A DNA stretch of 64,000 nucleotides from Euryodendron excelsum (GCA_033060915.1 CM065377.1:51770683-51834682), one strand, 5' to 3'. Positions 41,560 to 54,218 are shown, counted from the first letter of the stretch. The notes: generated by a model from the sequence alone, not told the origin. Translations and numbers: made by a program.

Positions 41560-42240
41560 ATTAGGTGCCTTCTAATCCGTTTCGGGCCAATTCTGAGACT
41601 TTTCGGTCAAGATGACCATTTTGCCCTAAGGTATCCGAACGCCCCGGGGACCACACCGGCTCTGGGTATCAAATCGGTAACCTTCTGAGAATGCTTCTTG
41701 TAGTGTTCTTAACCTTCTATTATCTTTCCGGATCATTCCGAATCAGTTCTGGTAAACTCGGTGCAAAATGACCGTTTTGCCCTTGGTGGGTCGGTCGCCT
41801 TTTTCTGACCACACCGGCTCTGGGTGTCAAAACGGTAATCTCCTGAGAATGCTTCTTATAGTGTTCTCAACCTTCTATTATCTTTCCGGATCATTTCAAG
41901 TCAGTTCCGGTAAACCCGGTGTAAAATGACCGTTTTGCCCCTGGTGGGTCGGTCGCCTTTTTCTGACCACACCAACTTTGGGTGTCAAATCGATAATATC
42001 CCGAGAATGTTTCTTATAGTGTTCTCAACCTTCTATTATCTTTTCGAATCATTTCGAGTTAGTTCTGGTAAACCCAGTGCAAAATAACCATTTTACCCCT
42101 AGTGGGCCGGTCGTCTTTTCCGACCACACCGGCTCTGGGTATCAAACCAGTAGCCTTTGGGAACATTCTAAATAATGTTTTCAAATCTCGAGTCTTCTTC
42201 TGGGACGTTCTGAGTCCATCCCGGCAGCTTTCCGGCCCAG
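41560..42240 (+). repeat. ~157-bp tandem repeat array within the large LTR
   Basis: CCACACC-GGCTCTGGGT-like anchors recur at 41651, 41809, 41967 and 42123, spacings 158, 158 and 156 bp. Each unit also contains TTCTATTATCTTTCCGGATC-like and CCGTTTTGCCC segments. It lies upstream of the LTR TATA box, in the U3 position. Confidence 0.85.
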
Positions 42241-42571
42241 TTGACTGCTTTGCCCCTAATGGCCCGGACAACATTTTCAACACATTTTGTCATCCTTTTT
42301 CAAGTCAAATACCTCCGGGACCCTATTCTGAGGGTTCCTACCCTTTTTTGGCCTTTTGGGCCATTCCCGGTCCCTTAAATACTTCCCTAACCTTCCAGAG
42401 TCACTCCTAGTGAAGCCAGGCTAAAAATTGCATGGTAGTCACTAGTACAGGTGCAAAAATCTTCTCAAGATACGTTGCTTGCTGATCATAAAACTTTCCT
42501 AATTGGCTGGCGCCACTACTAGCATTTTTGGCCTGGCGCCACTACAACAGGCTCCAGGTCATTCCCTTGTC

Positions 42572-42579
42572 TATAAATA
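42572..42579 (+). promoter_or_regulatory. Probable TATA box of the large LTR
   Basis: TATAAATA in a GC-balanced context, followed by a CT-rich leader. It sits between the U3 repeats and the long 3' low-complexity part. Confidence 0.5.
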
Positions 42580-45064
42580 CAGAGCCTCCTCCAGCGTGAA
42601 AGAGGTCCGCAAACTCAGTCTAAAAACCCTACTTTTTGATATACAGAGCTCGTAGCCTCTCTAAACCCTAGTCTCCTTAGGTTTTCCAAACCCTAGCCTC
42701 CATACACAAACCCTGGCCTCCTATACACTCACATACACTTCTATACACTCATACACTAGCCTCCAAAGCCTCCTTTGAAGACTTGAAGTACTGCAATCTG
42801 AAGTTTTGAAGATTGAAGACAAACTCTTGAAGATTGAAGTGAAGACCGAAGCAAGACAAGCAAAACAAAGTGTGCAAAGCTAAGCAAAATAAAGAAGACA
42901 CAAGGTAGGCTTCTTATTTACGTTTACGCATCTTCTTCCCTCTCTTCTCTTTCCTAACCCACTTGGGTTTTCTTCTATTTTAATCCCCCATCTTCTCCCC
43001 CCTTCTTGCATGCTTGAAACAAGGGAATTCCCGATCCATGTGTAGGATTAGGCTATTGGATAGTCACCGTGTCGGGGGCTTTCTTTTAGTTTAACCGGAG
43101 ACCACGTGGGTTCGGTCCCCTTGATTATGTGATGAAGCCTTTAACCTTGTATGTTCACGACCCCAATTTGCATTGTGCATACCATGATCTTGCATTCCTC
43201 CAAAGTTTGTTTTAAACTTGTTTTCAAAAACTTACATCAAAATCTTCTTTTTCAAAACTTGTTTTCAAAACTACAATCCTAAGGTGGTTCTAGCCTTTTC
43301 ATGGATAGGGTTGCTTTAGGAAAGTGTTACATTTAAAGTGACCAATATGGTCCATATTTTCAAAACATTATTGTTTTCAAAACCACTATCTTAAAGTGGT
43401 TCTAACCTTCTTATGGTTAGAACAGCTTTAGGAAAGCGAGATATTTTGCATGTTTTCTAAAAACTCTCTTTTCAAATATTTCATTCTAAAAACCTTTCTT
43501 TCAACATACTTTCCAAAAACTCTCTCCAATCTCCTTTCCAAAATTATTTTTCAAAAACTCCCTTCAAAAATCTATTTTCAAAACTTTCTTTTCAACTCCT
43601 TTTCAAAACACTCTTTTTAAAATTCCTTTCCTAAAAACACTCCTTAGGTTTCCTTTTTAGAAAATGCTCCCTAAATCTTTTTCCTAAAAACTCTTTCCAA
43701 CAATCTTTTTCCAAAGACATCTTTCCTAAAAGCTCCTTTCCAAAAACGCTTTCCTCAAAGTTCACTCTCCAAAGACGCTCATTGCGTTTCCTTCCTAAAC
43801 TCTCTTTTTTTAAAATTCACTTTCTAGGATTTCCTTCCAAAAATCTTCCTTTCTAAAAACTCACTTTCCAAAAACTCTTTTCTTAGAGCCTAAGTGAAAT
43901 CCTAGAACTCACAATTAGGAAACCTTAATTTTCCTTTTCAAAAACATGATTTCCCATCCCTTATTTTGGTCTCAAAACCTAGGTTTTCAAAACCTCTTAT
44001 TTTCTACATCAAAACTATACATATTTTCAAAATCTCTTTTCTACCTCAAAACTATAGTCTTCCCAAAACTAGAGTTTTCAAAACTCCATCTTTCCAAATT
44101 CATGCCAAATCCCATCTTCTCTTTAGGAAACCAAACCTAATCTTTCTGTTTAGGAAACTAGGTCCAATCATCTGTTTTTGGAAAGAAAATCAAAACATCT
44201 CTTTTAGAAACAAAATCTAATCCCTTGTTTTAGGAAATAGGAATCTCAATCCTTCCAAACCTAAATCTTTCCTAATTCAACTCCTTCCTAATCTAGTACC
44301 TTCCTAAACCATAAGTTTCCCAAAACTTTCAAATTTTTCTTTAAATATTAAGCTTCCAAATCTTTCCTAATTCAACTTTTCTCAATTCCATCCCTTTCCA
44401 AATCTAAGTTTTCAAACCCTTCTTAAACTCAAAGCCTTTCCTAATTTCAAGAATTTCTAAAACTCAAACTTTGAATCTTTCTAAAATTCTAAACTTTCCT
44501 AAACTTCCAACGTTCCAAATCTAAAACTTTCTAAATTCGAAACTTTCTAAATTCTAAACTTTTCAACTTTCAAAACTTCCCTATTTCAAAACATTCTAAA
44601 TTCAAAACTTTCCAATTTTAAAAGTTTGTTAAAACGAAATGTTTCCTATTTCAAAACTTTCTTAATCCAACACTTTCCTAAATTGAAACTTTCCTAAAAC
44701 GAAACTTTCCAAATATGACACTTTCCTATTTTGAAACTTTCCTAAATCAGACCCTTCCTAATTCGGACCCTTCCTAAATTCAATCTTTCTTCAATCTTCC
44801 AAGTCCAATATTCAAGTCAAGTCTTTCTGAATCTCGAGTCCTTTCTAAATCCTATCTTCCTAGGTCTAGGGTCTCTATTGTTCCATTTCAAATTCCAATC
44901 TTCTATTCTAAATTCAAATCAAATTCAAATTCCAATTCAATCTCTTTCCTTCAATCATACCTCTATTTTCTATCGAGCTCTTGTTCGAACTACGACTGAC
45001 CTGATTCTTGAAAAAGGATACGTAGACAACTCTCATGGGTGCAGTCACAACCCATTGATGATAG

Positions 45065-48000
45065 AAGTCCATATTAACCATGAAATTCTGCAATTTAACA
45101 AAAGATGATATGAGTTTTCTTCAGTTTCCTTGCATAAAAACCATACTGAATTGAAGATTAAGGGAGAATCTTCCTGTGGAGAAGCAGATCTTTTGTGCTA
45201 AGTTTCTCCTGCAGAGCTAACCAACCAAACACCTGAATTTTTAATGAAGCAGCATTCTTCTAGATGAAAGAGAAAATGAAGGAAGTGGATCCCATGGAGC
45301 TCAAATAAGCCTTGCAGAATGAGTTAACAGAAAAAAGCTTGTTTGACTCTGCCTTCCAGGATAATGAATCAGATTTGTTGTCCTCCAACCTTTTGAAAGA
45401 GAGCAAACTGATGAGCTTTTTCAAATCTTCATTTTCTCAGGCTTAAAGCTCTCTTTTAAGCTTAACTTTCATTTGATGGTTCCATTAGGTTGACTGTCTT
45501 GAGCATCCTTGATAAATGCCTGTTTATTAGATGACAAGGAAAAAAGTTTGGGGAACAAAATAGAGAGCACACCTTCTCCTAACCAAGGGTCAGACCATAG
45601 CGGAATGGTATTACTAAAGCCAATGCTAATCAGTAAGTTTTCCTGCAAGATTTTACTGAAACCATCCTAGCTACTTCCAATAGCTAAAATTTCTTTCCAA
45701 ATCCCTAAAACTCTTGTGCTACCATTTATATAAGGGTGTCATCTTGAAATATCTAGATTATACTTGCTGCATATTACTTTCCTCCACAATACTTCTTTCT
45801 CTATGCCAAACCTCCACCACCATTTTGCTAGCATTGCTGCATTCATCACTTAAATAGGCCTAATCCCTAAGCTTCCTTGCTCCTTACTCAATATGACAGT
45901 TCCCCAATTGACTAAGTGAACCTTTTTTTTGAATTCACCATCACCCCATAAGAATCTCCTCATAAGTTTCTCAATTTCAACTCTAACCTTGTTTGGCATT
46001 CTGAAGATGGAGAGAAAGTACAAAGAAAGGTTTACAAGGGTAGACTTTAGCAAGGTAAGCCTGCCCCCCATAGATAGGAGAGTTCTCTTCCATTTTGACA
46101 GCTTGGACTTAAACCTAGAGATAACATCCTTCTAATCCTTTGTGAATCTCTGATTGACACCCACATGCATTCCTAAGTAAGATATTGGAAGCTTACTAAT
46201 GTTACAGCCAAATATTAAGGCAACACAATGCAAGAATCCTTCATCAATACTAACACCGTAAACATAGCTTTTAAGAAAATTGATTTTAAGACCAGAAAGA
46301 AGTTCATAACACCTGAGAATTTTTTTCAAGTTCTGTAACTTAGTGAGGTTAACAGAGTTGAAGCAGATAGTGTCATCAGCATATTAGAGTTGCAAAATTG
46401 GAACTTGATCCTTACCAATTTGGAATCCATTGACTATATTAAACTGAGTGGCTCTAGCCAAAAGAATGTTGAGGCCTTCTACAGTAATGATAAAGAGAAA
46501 AGGAGAAAGAGGGTCACCTTGCCTTAACCCTTTTTCCACCTGGAATTCATTAGAAGGGGAACCATTTATCAAAATAGAGTCCTTAGCAGTGGAGATACAT
46601 TCCTTGATCCATTTGCACCATACCATGCCAAATCCCATTTTCTCCACTATCCTAATTAGGAAGTTCTAGTTAATAGAGTCAAAGGCTTTCTCAAAGTCTA
46701 GCTTTAAAGCTCCCCCCCCCCCCCCCACCAAAAAAAAAGCTTATTAGATTTCCACTCATGCAACACCTCACTAGCAATGAGAATTCTATCTGTAATATTT
46801 CTCCCCTTAATGAAAGCATTTTGTTGCTCCCTAATCACCTCATTCAAAACTATTTTCAATCTATTAGCAAGATATTTAGCCAATAATTTGTACATAGAAC
46901 CTATAAGACTTATGAGTCCATAATGATCAAGAGAATCTTACCATTTTTCTGAAAGAGGAGTTAAGACCTTTAGTAATCTTACCATTTTTCTGAAAGAGGA
47001 GTTAAGACCTTTAGTAATCTTACCATTTTTTTGAAACTCAAGAAGGAAAGCCATTACTTTGTTCTTTAGGATCTTCCATAATTTCTTAATGAAATTGAAA
47101 TTAAAGCCATCAGGTCCTAGGACTTTCCCACCTTCACAACTAATCACAACTTGGAAGACCTCTGCTTCACCGAAAGCTTCTTCTAATCTTAACTTGCTTT
47201 CTGAGCTTAGTTTTTTGAGGACTTCTCCTTCTAACAGGGGTTTGACAAGGATGTCTTATAAGTAGATCCTCTTGAAATGCTTGTGAGCTTCATCCTTGAT
47301 GGATCTAGGATCCATTGATAGCTCCCCATTGATGGAGAGGTGACCAATAAAGTTCCTCATGTATCTTCTATTAACAGATTCATGAAAGAAGGTAGTATTT
47401 GCATCACCTTTTTGTAGCCATAATAATCTTATTTTTGTCTCATAAGGCTTTCAGCTTCTCTATATGCCTTCCACAGTTTCCCTACCAAGCTCCCTTTAAT
47501 ACTCTTGATATCCAAATTATGAACATATTCTTTAAAAAGTTTATTTGCTGAGGATAATTGCTCCTCCAGAGAGCTTACTTTATCAAATTTATTACTAAAG
47601 ACTTCTGCATTCTATTTCTAAATTTTGACTTTGAGATCATGTAGTTTTTTCATAATAATAAAGCCAACCCAGCTATGGTAAGATGGATCACTTCACCTTT
47701 TCTAGATCATGTCTTTGAAAGACTTCTTGTTTAGCCAGATATTAAGGACTCTAAAAGGTTTGGGCCCCCAATCAATCTCTTCATCTGATAGAAAAATAGG
47801 GCAGTGATCAGATAGCAGCCTAGGTAGTCCCCATTGTGAATACTTGAAGATTCCTAGCCACCTAGAACAAACTAGGAACCTTTCAATTCTGCTCTAGATT
47901 TCCTTGTTTTGAAGATTGGACCAGGTATATCTTCTACTAATTAGAGGCAAATTAATGACTTCAGCTTCCTCCAAGAACAATTGAAACTTCTTCATTCCAA

Positions 48001-48475
48001 TACTAAGCCTGTATCACCTTGTTCTTTCTCCAATTTTTAATATCTCATTGAAATCCCCCCTAAAAACTCAAGGAAGATCACTTCTCCCTTTTAAACTTAT
48101 CAAGGTGTTCCAATTGTCTCTCATTTCTTCTTCTTCATTTGGTGCATATACATTAACAATTGCACATTTAACTTTGTTCTGATATTCCCCTCTAAGCAAA
48201 AGAAAATTCTTGTGAGTGGTGATATCTTCTACCTTAAACAAATCCATATTCCAGATACATAACAACCCTCCTGATGCCCCAATAGAATTCGTAGCTTCCC
48301 AGCCAAAGTCGCCAGTCCCCTAGAGAGATCTTATCTTCTTATCATCACAAGAAGTCCACTTGGTTTCTTGAAGTAGCAAAAATTCAACTGCCTTATTTTT
48401 ACACACCTTTTTAACAATTCTTTTTTTTTTTTCCTCCCTACCTAATCCTCTAACATTCCAAGATAACAGCTTCAT
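45065..48475 (-). pseudogene. LINE ORF2 (AP endonuclease and reverse transcriptase), broken
   Basis: It starts MKLLSWNVRGLGR (48475), the usual opening of plant L1 endonucleases. The endonuclease block includes VKCAIVNVYAPN (near 48150). RT blocks: QNAFIKGRNITDRIL (46830), VEKGLRQGDPLSPFLF (46530), then a TAA immediately before YADDT (near 46380), ELLSGLKINFLKS and SYLGMHVG. The C-terminal part HLVNWGTVILSKEQGSLGIRP follows. The frame changes several times. A 45-bp tandem duplication interrupts it at 46927-47025. The 3' remainder continues at 40803-40700 beyond the inserted LTR. Confidence 0.85.
46927..47025. repeat. 45-bp tandem duplication inside LINE ORF2
   Basis: Two full copies and part of a third, containing CTTACCATTTTTCTGAAAG and GAGTTAAGACC. 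They sit within the RT region and are absent from ORF logic, so they arose after ORF2 was free to decay. Confidence 0.85.
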
Positions 48476-50331
48476 TGGAAACAAAATGCAAACACCTTTA
48501 AAGCCTTATCAATGACTTATTTAAGGTACATTGACAACTCCTTTCATTTTTGATTGAATTCCATTAAACTTATCTTTCCATTCCTTTTCATTGATTAGCT
48601 CACACATAGCTTTTTCAATGCCTTGAAAATTGGTGCCTAACTTCTTCCCTAATTCAACTGTTTTTCCAGCTTCTAGACTCATAAAGTTTTGAAGATTCTT
48701 CTAAAATTGTAGATTGCAGTTCATGATGTTAGCAGAAGGGATCGATGATGATAAGAAATACCCATTTGAACTTAAGATTACTTTTCTTGAGTTTTTACCA
48801 GTCTTTCCAAAGCCAGCAATAGCTCGTTTCAGTCTCTTTTTGTTTCTAGTTATAACTGTTCCTTTCATACTTATTTCTTTCTTGGGTTTAGGAGTCTGTG
48901 CTTCAGTATGATGTTCAATTCTAGCTGAGAGGGCAGCATGTGCCAGGTTAGGATGCGGACCCAAGATCGAAAAAAAATGTAGCTAAGGCCCAAAAGATCT
49001 TGCTACATTCTGTTAAGAGTGATGAATGTCCTCCTCGATGTAAAGTGGTTGGAGGTTGACTCCAACAGTTAAGTTAAATCCAGCACAGTTAGCATCTGTA
49101 GAGAAAACAACTGTTTCCAAAACCTTATGGTCAGTCCTTGAATGCTCATTATGAACATTGAGCACCCCTTTTGAATTATCATTCCCTAAATTTAAGAATT
49201 CTGAGCCAGAAAGGGATTCAACCACCTGGCTGAGGAATGCCAAGTCATTATCATCTTCAATCTCCATTGAGCTGGTTCTCTGATCAACTTGAATCTCTTT
49301 AGGATGTGAAAGCTTGTTGCCTAGATCATACATATCTATTACTCTTGTCTTGCCAGCTCCAAAATCCACTTCCAACCTCTTGCTCATACCCTTATTTGAT
49401 GAAATTCCATGTTCTGAAGTTTTTTTTTTTTTTTGGGGGGGGGGGACTTACATTTACAGCTGTTACTGATGTTATTAGAGATAGTGAAATCTGATTCTTT
49501 AACATGAATAGAGTATAGGAAGTTGACCATTTTTAGATTGTTCTTATCATGAATCCTAGAGTAACATTCAATTTCAATCAATATCTTGCCTACATCCAGA
49601 TCTGATCGGGTAGGAGTTCTTCCTTCAACAGAAATAACCTTACCCCACTTCTCACCTATTAATCGAAAGTTCTCGTTGTGACAAGCATGCAGTGGGACAC
49701 CTTAAATATTCAACCATACTCTTCTAGATAAGTTGAATTCCTTGTATGACCAATCATATATAGCAGAGAACCACTGATATAGCCAATTTTGGCCTTCATC
49801 TAGAAAGCGGACCTTCTTTTCCAATGACTTAAATTGGATCAACATTTTTGCACCACCTAGATGAATCACTTTGATGTCAAAAACCCCCTCTCTTCTCATT
49901 ACTTCCTCAATGCCAAAAATACTTCTATGATCAAATGGGATTCCAATTGCACAGTTTCTTAGCTAGTTCTCATCTTCCTGGATTGCTTTAAGAGCCTCGC
50001 CCCCAGAAGCTAAGGCCATCCTTTGAGATGATAAGGATTTTTCAGAGGATAAGACCTATTTATAGCTTTTCCGATCCCTAGTCGATAGAAGCTCTTTTTG
50101 TATTTTCACACCTGGGTAATGAGGAACCACTTTAGTATGAATGGGAGGGATTGTAGGATAATCACTGGGTTTGCGCTGAGTATGAGTAGGATTAAATTTG
50201 TTGCCAAAACCACAAATGGCCTTCTGAACCTTCAGCTGATACCCCAAAAGCCAAACCCCATTATGCATCTTTATAGCATCCAACGCTTCTTTTTCAGAGC
50301 TGAATCTCACTGGATTCCTTTTTCTTACTTT

Positions 50332-52069
50332 TGTTAGCCTCAAGTTTTCATTGATTTATTTTGATGGTAACAAATATAAATGTTTTAATGATTAAAATTT
50401 GGTTAATCTCAAGATTTCATAATAAAGTATGTTTGATGTATGAGTTAAGATTTTTAAAGAATTTTTATGTTAAAAGTTTAAATATATTGTGTATTTCAAT
50501 GATAAATTACTTAATTTTTTTATTTATGTTTTAAATGTTAATTATCTAACATTTCTTAAAGCTATTGTCAGTCTTGGACTTAAAAGGAATGCATAGCATG
50601 AAGAAGAAGACTAAGTCAAAGATAATGGCAAGAAAGCTCATTGAAGATAGTTTTGGTATTATGTATATAACTTTTGATCCAACCGTTAGATTGATCTAAT
50701 TTTTGTAGCATTGGAAATAAGACTCAAATTCCTATAAACGGTATTTTATAAAGACTTAGTGAATAAAATGTCTTATGGGACAAAACTGAGCTGGAAGGTG
50801 ACGCATTCGAGTAGAAGTTCAAAAACAGCTGGGAGATAGTTCAAGTAATTTTATCATTACTTTTGATCTAACCGTTGGATATCTATGATTCTTATGATTT
50901 GAAAATATGACTTCCAGGGCTACTACTTTTATCTTGTAGACAATTTCAAATTCGAACGTTATAAGAGAGAAAATCATAGTGGAAGTGAAGACAACTTTGC
51001 AGAATTTTAAATATGCCAACTAGAAGACAGCTTGAGTATTTTGATAATAACTTTTGATTTGACCATTGGATAAACCTGATTCTTAAGGTTTTGAAAAAAT
51101 AACTTCCATGTCTACAACTTTTCTCTTATAGACATTTTCAAATTCGAATGTTATCAAGGTGAAAATCGAGAAGGAACAGAAGCAATCTGATTTGAAATTC
51201 AATTACTTGACTGTTAGCAACTTTGTTCAAATGGGAAGAAATGTGTTTAAACTTCTCCAACAGCTAGAAGTTGATTTAAGCTCCAAATAATCCACTACTC
51301 TTCCTTTATAAATAGAGATACACAAGAGAAGTAAGGACACACAAGAGATTACAAAGATTGAGCATAGAAAGTGATATTCATCAAGATCTTCAAGTTTTGA
51401 GCTTTACTTCTTTATCATTTCATTTTATCTTTGAGCTTCATTATTTTATTCAAATCTTGAGCGTTTTGTATCTATTGTTGTAAGATTTAACTTCCCTATA
51501 TCATTTGTAAAAGAGTTGCTAAACCTTTGTGGTTTATTTCTTGAGTGATTGAGAGGAACACTTAGAGAAAAAGATTCCCTTAATGTTTTGTTTTGGAGAG
51601 CAAAACAAAAGGGTTATTTTTTTAGTGTTTTTGGAACAAAACACTTAGTGTAAAGGTTTGCTAGCAACCGGGCAAGTTAGTGGTGTAAAGCTTTTTGAAG
51701 AATAGTAGATTTGCCGAAGGAAGGAGCCTTGGAGGTAGACGTAGGTTTGGCATAAGAGTAGCCAACCGAACCACTTTAAATAGTTGTGTTTGATCTCTTC
51801 TCTTTTCTCTCTTTATATCTTGCTTAATATCTTTCTTATATATAGTCTTGATATACTTGAGATACATATACACACTTGAATCATTTGTAATAATCTCATA
51901 TTGATCATATATTGACTTGTCTTATTCATTACTTAGCTAGATTAATATTTTATATCTTTTCTATTGCATCTCACCTCTTGAAAATTAAGTGTATTAGATT
52001 ATTTTAAATTTTAATTTTTAATTATAAACCCAATACACTTCCCTTCTTGGGTTGCCACCTGGTTTAACA
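50332..52069 (+). mobile_element. Solo LTR, 1,738 bp, nested in LINE ORF1
   Basis: Begins TGTTAGCC and ends TTTAACA, so the termini are TGTTA/TAACA. The exact 5-bp duplication ACTTT flanks it (50327-50331 and 52070-52074). Removing it plus one duplication restores the reading frame of the LINE RRM, which independently confirms both ends. A TATAAATA box lies at 51307-51314 on the plus strand. Three imperfect copies of a TTTTGATC-AACCGTT-like motif (near 50670, 50860 and 51050) lie upstream. No internal region remains. Confidence 0.93.
50640..51250 (+). repeat. Threefold degenerate repeat (~190 bp) in the U3 of the nested solo LTR
   Basis: Segments starting near 50645, 50835 and 51020 share ACTTTTGAT-A-CC-TTGGAT, then ATTCTTA/TTTTTGTAG, and TTATAGACATTTTCAAATTCG-like text. 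Spacing is about 185-200 bp. Confidence 0.6.
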
Positions 52070-52801
52070 ACTTTGTTTAGAATGAAGACATCAATAACTT
52101 TTCCATATTTTATAAAAATTCTGTATAGCTATTCAGGGTTCATTGTCTTAGGAAGATTTTCAACAAACACAATAACATGTCTTTTTTGATTCGTTTTTTG
52201 CCATCCAGATCCATTCATAGTCATGACTTCACACTAGAAGGATGTAAAGACAAATAAAGTGAGGAAGATAGATTGGTTGGGAAGGGGAGAATGGGAATGA
52301 GTAGTGTTAATATCTTAAAGAAACTCAGAAATGAAAGGCAGTAATAGAGATTCAGACACACAATCTCTTATCCACAGACTTTTACCGTAGATGGCGATAG
52401 AGGTCGAGAGAGGTTGAGGAACTCCGGTTATCGACAATTATCTTTATTTTGAGCTAACTTGCTAAGGCTAGCAGAAATCGTGAGTGACCCAAACCCCTGG
52501 ATATCCCGATCTCACTTCTGCAGCTTCTAATCAAACTTCTAGCTACTTTTGACTGTTTTGATTTGCTATGTAACTGCTCCAATCTGGGTCGATCTTTTCT
52601 GAACTGCTCTGATTTGTTTCAATCTTGTCCGATTTGCTCCAATCTGCCGCTATCTGCTCCAATCTGCCGTTGACTCCTTCTTTAGCTACTTCTGACAGTT
52701 TCGATCTGTTAAGGAAGACATCCATCGTGGTGGTGGTGGGCTAACCCTCAAGTTGTCGACAAAGAAGTTAAAATAAGTTTTTTCAGCTTGAGGAACTGTA
52801 A

Positions 52802-54218
52802 TTTTTTTTTGATCAACAAAAGAAGAACTTCATTGAAATGAAAATGAAGATATAGAAGCAAAGCTTCACTGAGGTGGATAAACCAAATCAGATCAAATCA
52901 AAACATAGAAGAAACAGCAAAACAAAAGAACGGGATACCAAAAAGAAAAAGAACAAGTTGGTAAGAGACCAATTGAAACCATACTAAACGGAAATTAATA
53001 ACTAAGGGATTTCACTCTATGAATGTTAAATATGAATTCTTCTACTGAGAATGCATTGAACTTCGAAGAAGCTTTCACCCATATAGTAGTATGCAACTTG
53101 ATTGAGTGCACGAACTTTGCCCAATCCTCAGCTCTTCCTTAAAAAATTTTACCTTTTCAAAGGAGCAAAATATTTCAAACAATAGCCAAAAATAGAGATC
53201 TCAAAATAATTCTTCCAAGCCCTAAAGTTGTAATAGAAAACCGCCACCTTGCCATTGTTTTAATTTCTTCAGGAACCACCCATTGGATACCCCATCAATT
53301 TAGGATAGAAGACATATCAACAAGGATGTTTTACATCTAAGCAACAAATGATCAACACATTCATTTGCTTCCAGACATAAAACACGTCTAACATCTTCAG
53401 AGGGAGAAAATATGTCTCTATGTTACAAAAGGACTGATGAGCAGATTCTCCTTTGAAGAGCAAGCCAACCAAAAACTTGGATCTTCAATTGGGCTGCATT
53501 TTTCTAGATGAAAGGGAATGGCCAACGAGAATGGTTCCCAGAAGATTGAAAAACTTGACAAAAAGATTTCATAACAAATATATTTGAGGACTTTGCCTTC
53601 AAAATGATTTTATCACCTTTTTTTGGATAACACAAATAAGAACTGTAATAACAAAAATAGTCTATTTAGATCCTCCTCCTTCTCCCATATGCTTAGAGCC
53701 CTTTTGAATTTCAAATCCCAGATAACTGAATTATCAGCTTGCACCACTGCTAGATCTGCTATCAGAGCTCCTTGATTTACTGAGAGAGAGAAGAGCTTGG
53801 AGAATAACTCCATAGGCTTCCCCTTTACCACTTACTGAGATGAATTAAGCCCAGAAAATAGCCAAGGTTCATGCCAAAATAGCATAGCATTTCTTGAACC
53901 CACACTGAATAGAATATTTTTTGATAAAACCTTACCATAATCATTTTGCTCATAGCTCAATTTAAGGAAACATTTCCAAATAGTAGAGGATTTTGGTGAA
54001 ACACTTGCATAAGGAAGCCATCTAACCCCATCCAACTTATACTTACTACATATCAATTTCCTCCATGAGGCATTTTTTTTAGATTCAAACCTCCACCACC
54101 ACTTTGATAGCATAGCAGCATTCATGAGCTTTAAAGGCCTAACACCAAGGCTTTCATAATCTTTAAAAAGAGTTACTTTATCCCACTTTACTAGATGTAT
54201 CTTTCGCTTTAGTTCACG
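52802..54218 (-). mobile_element. 5'-truncated LINE, related to the full-length copy
   Basis: A T run at 52802-52810 marks the 3' end. The frame at 54206-53832 encodes ELKRKIHLVKWDKV, SLGVRPLKLMNAAMLSKWWWRF and FWHEPW, the C-terminal post-RT part of plant LINE ORF2. It aligns with KKKVHLVNWGTV and SLGIRPI in the neighbouring element. Non-coding parts also match (for example TTTTTCTAGATGAAAG at both 53500 and 45253). The 5' break is near 54218. No clear target-site duplication was found. It lies only ~60 bp from the 5' end of the full-length LINE, in the same orientation. Confidence 0.85.

Larger units (their letters stand above)
40804..45059 (+). mobile_element. Large solo LTR, gypsy (Tat/Ogre-like), ~4.26 kb, nested in the LINE
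   Basis: Non-coding block beginning TGTAAGCACCC and ending near GTCACAACCCATTGAT. The 5-bp direct repeat GATAG flanks it (40799-40803 and 45060-45064). LINE sequence continues on both sides. It contains ~157-bp tandem repeats upstream of a TATA box (TATAAATA, 42572-42579), and then a long C/T/A-rich leader of TTTCCTAAAAAC-like motifs. The end block GGATACGTAGACAAC...CAGTCACAA is typical of very large gypsy LTRs. The last bases are not the canonical CA, so the right boundary could be off by a few bases. Confidence 0.72.
48701..52224 (-). pseudogene. LINE ORF1 (RRM plus DUF4283-like), split by a solo LTR
   Basis: The frame opens at MTMNGSGWQ (52224). An RRM follows, with RNP2-like VIVFVENLP and, after an in-frame stop, LYRIFIKYGKVIDVFI. 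The LTR at 50332-52069 cuts the RRM just after FILNKV. On the far side NPVRFSSEKEALDAI resumes in the same frame once one copy of the 5-bp duplication is removed. Further on are MLIQFKSLEKKVRFL and VWLNI-stop-GVPLHAC, typical of the DUF4283 region of plant LINE/copia-like ORFs, then a Lys-rich C terminus ending near 48701. The end is approximate. Confidence 0.75.
40489..52738 (-). mobile_element. Full-length L1-type LINE (about 6.26 kb without nested insertions), decayed
   Basis: Minus-strand LINE. The 3' poly(A) appears as a T run at 40491-40509. A target-site duplication flanks both ends, GGCCAACCCTCAAG (40475-40488) and GGCTAACCCTCAAG (52739-52752), 13 of 14 identical. Two solo LTRs interrupt it (40804-45059 and 50332-52069). 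Removing them leaves a 5' leader (52738-52225), ORF1 (RRM then DUF4283-like region), ORF2 (endonuclease, RT) and a 3' tail. Both ORFs contain stops and frame changes, so it is inactive. A full-length copy with both target-site copies still readable is uncommon, since most LINE copies are 5'-truncated. Confidence 0.92.
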
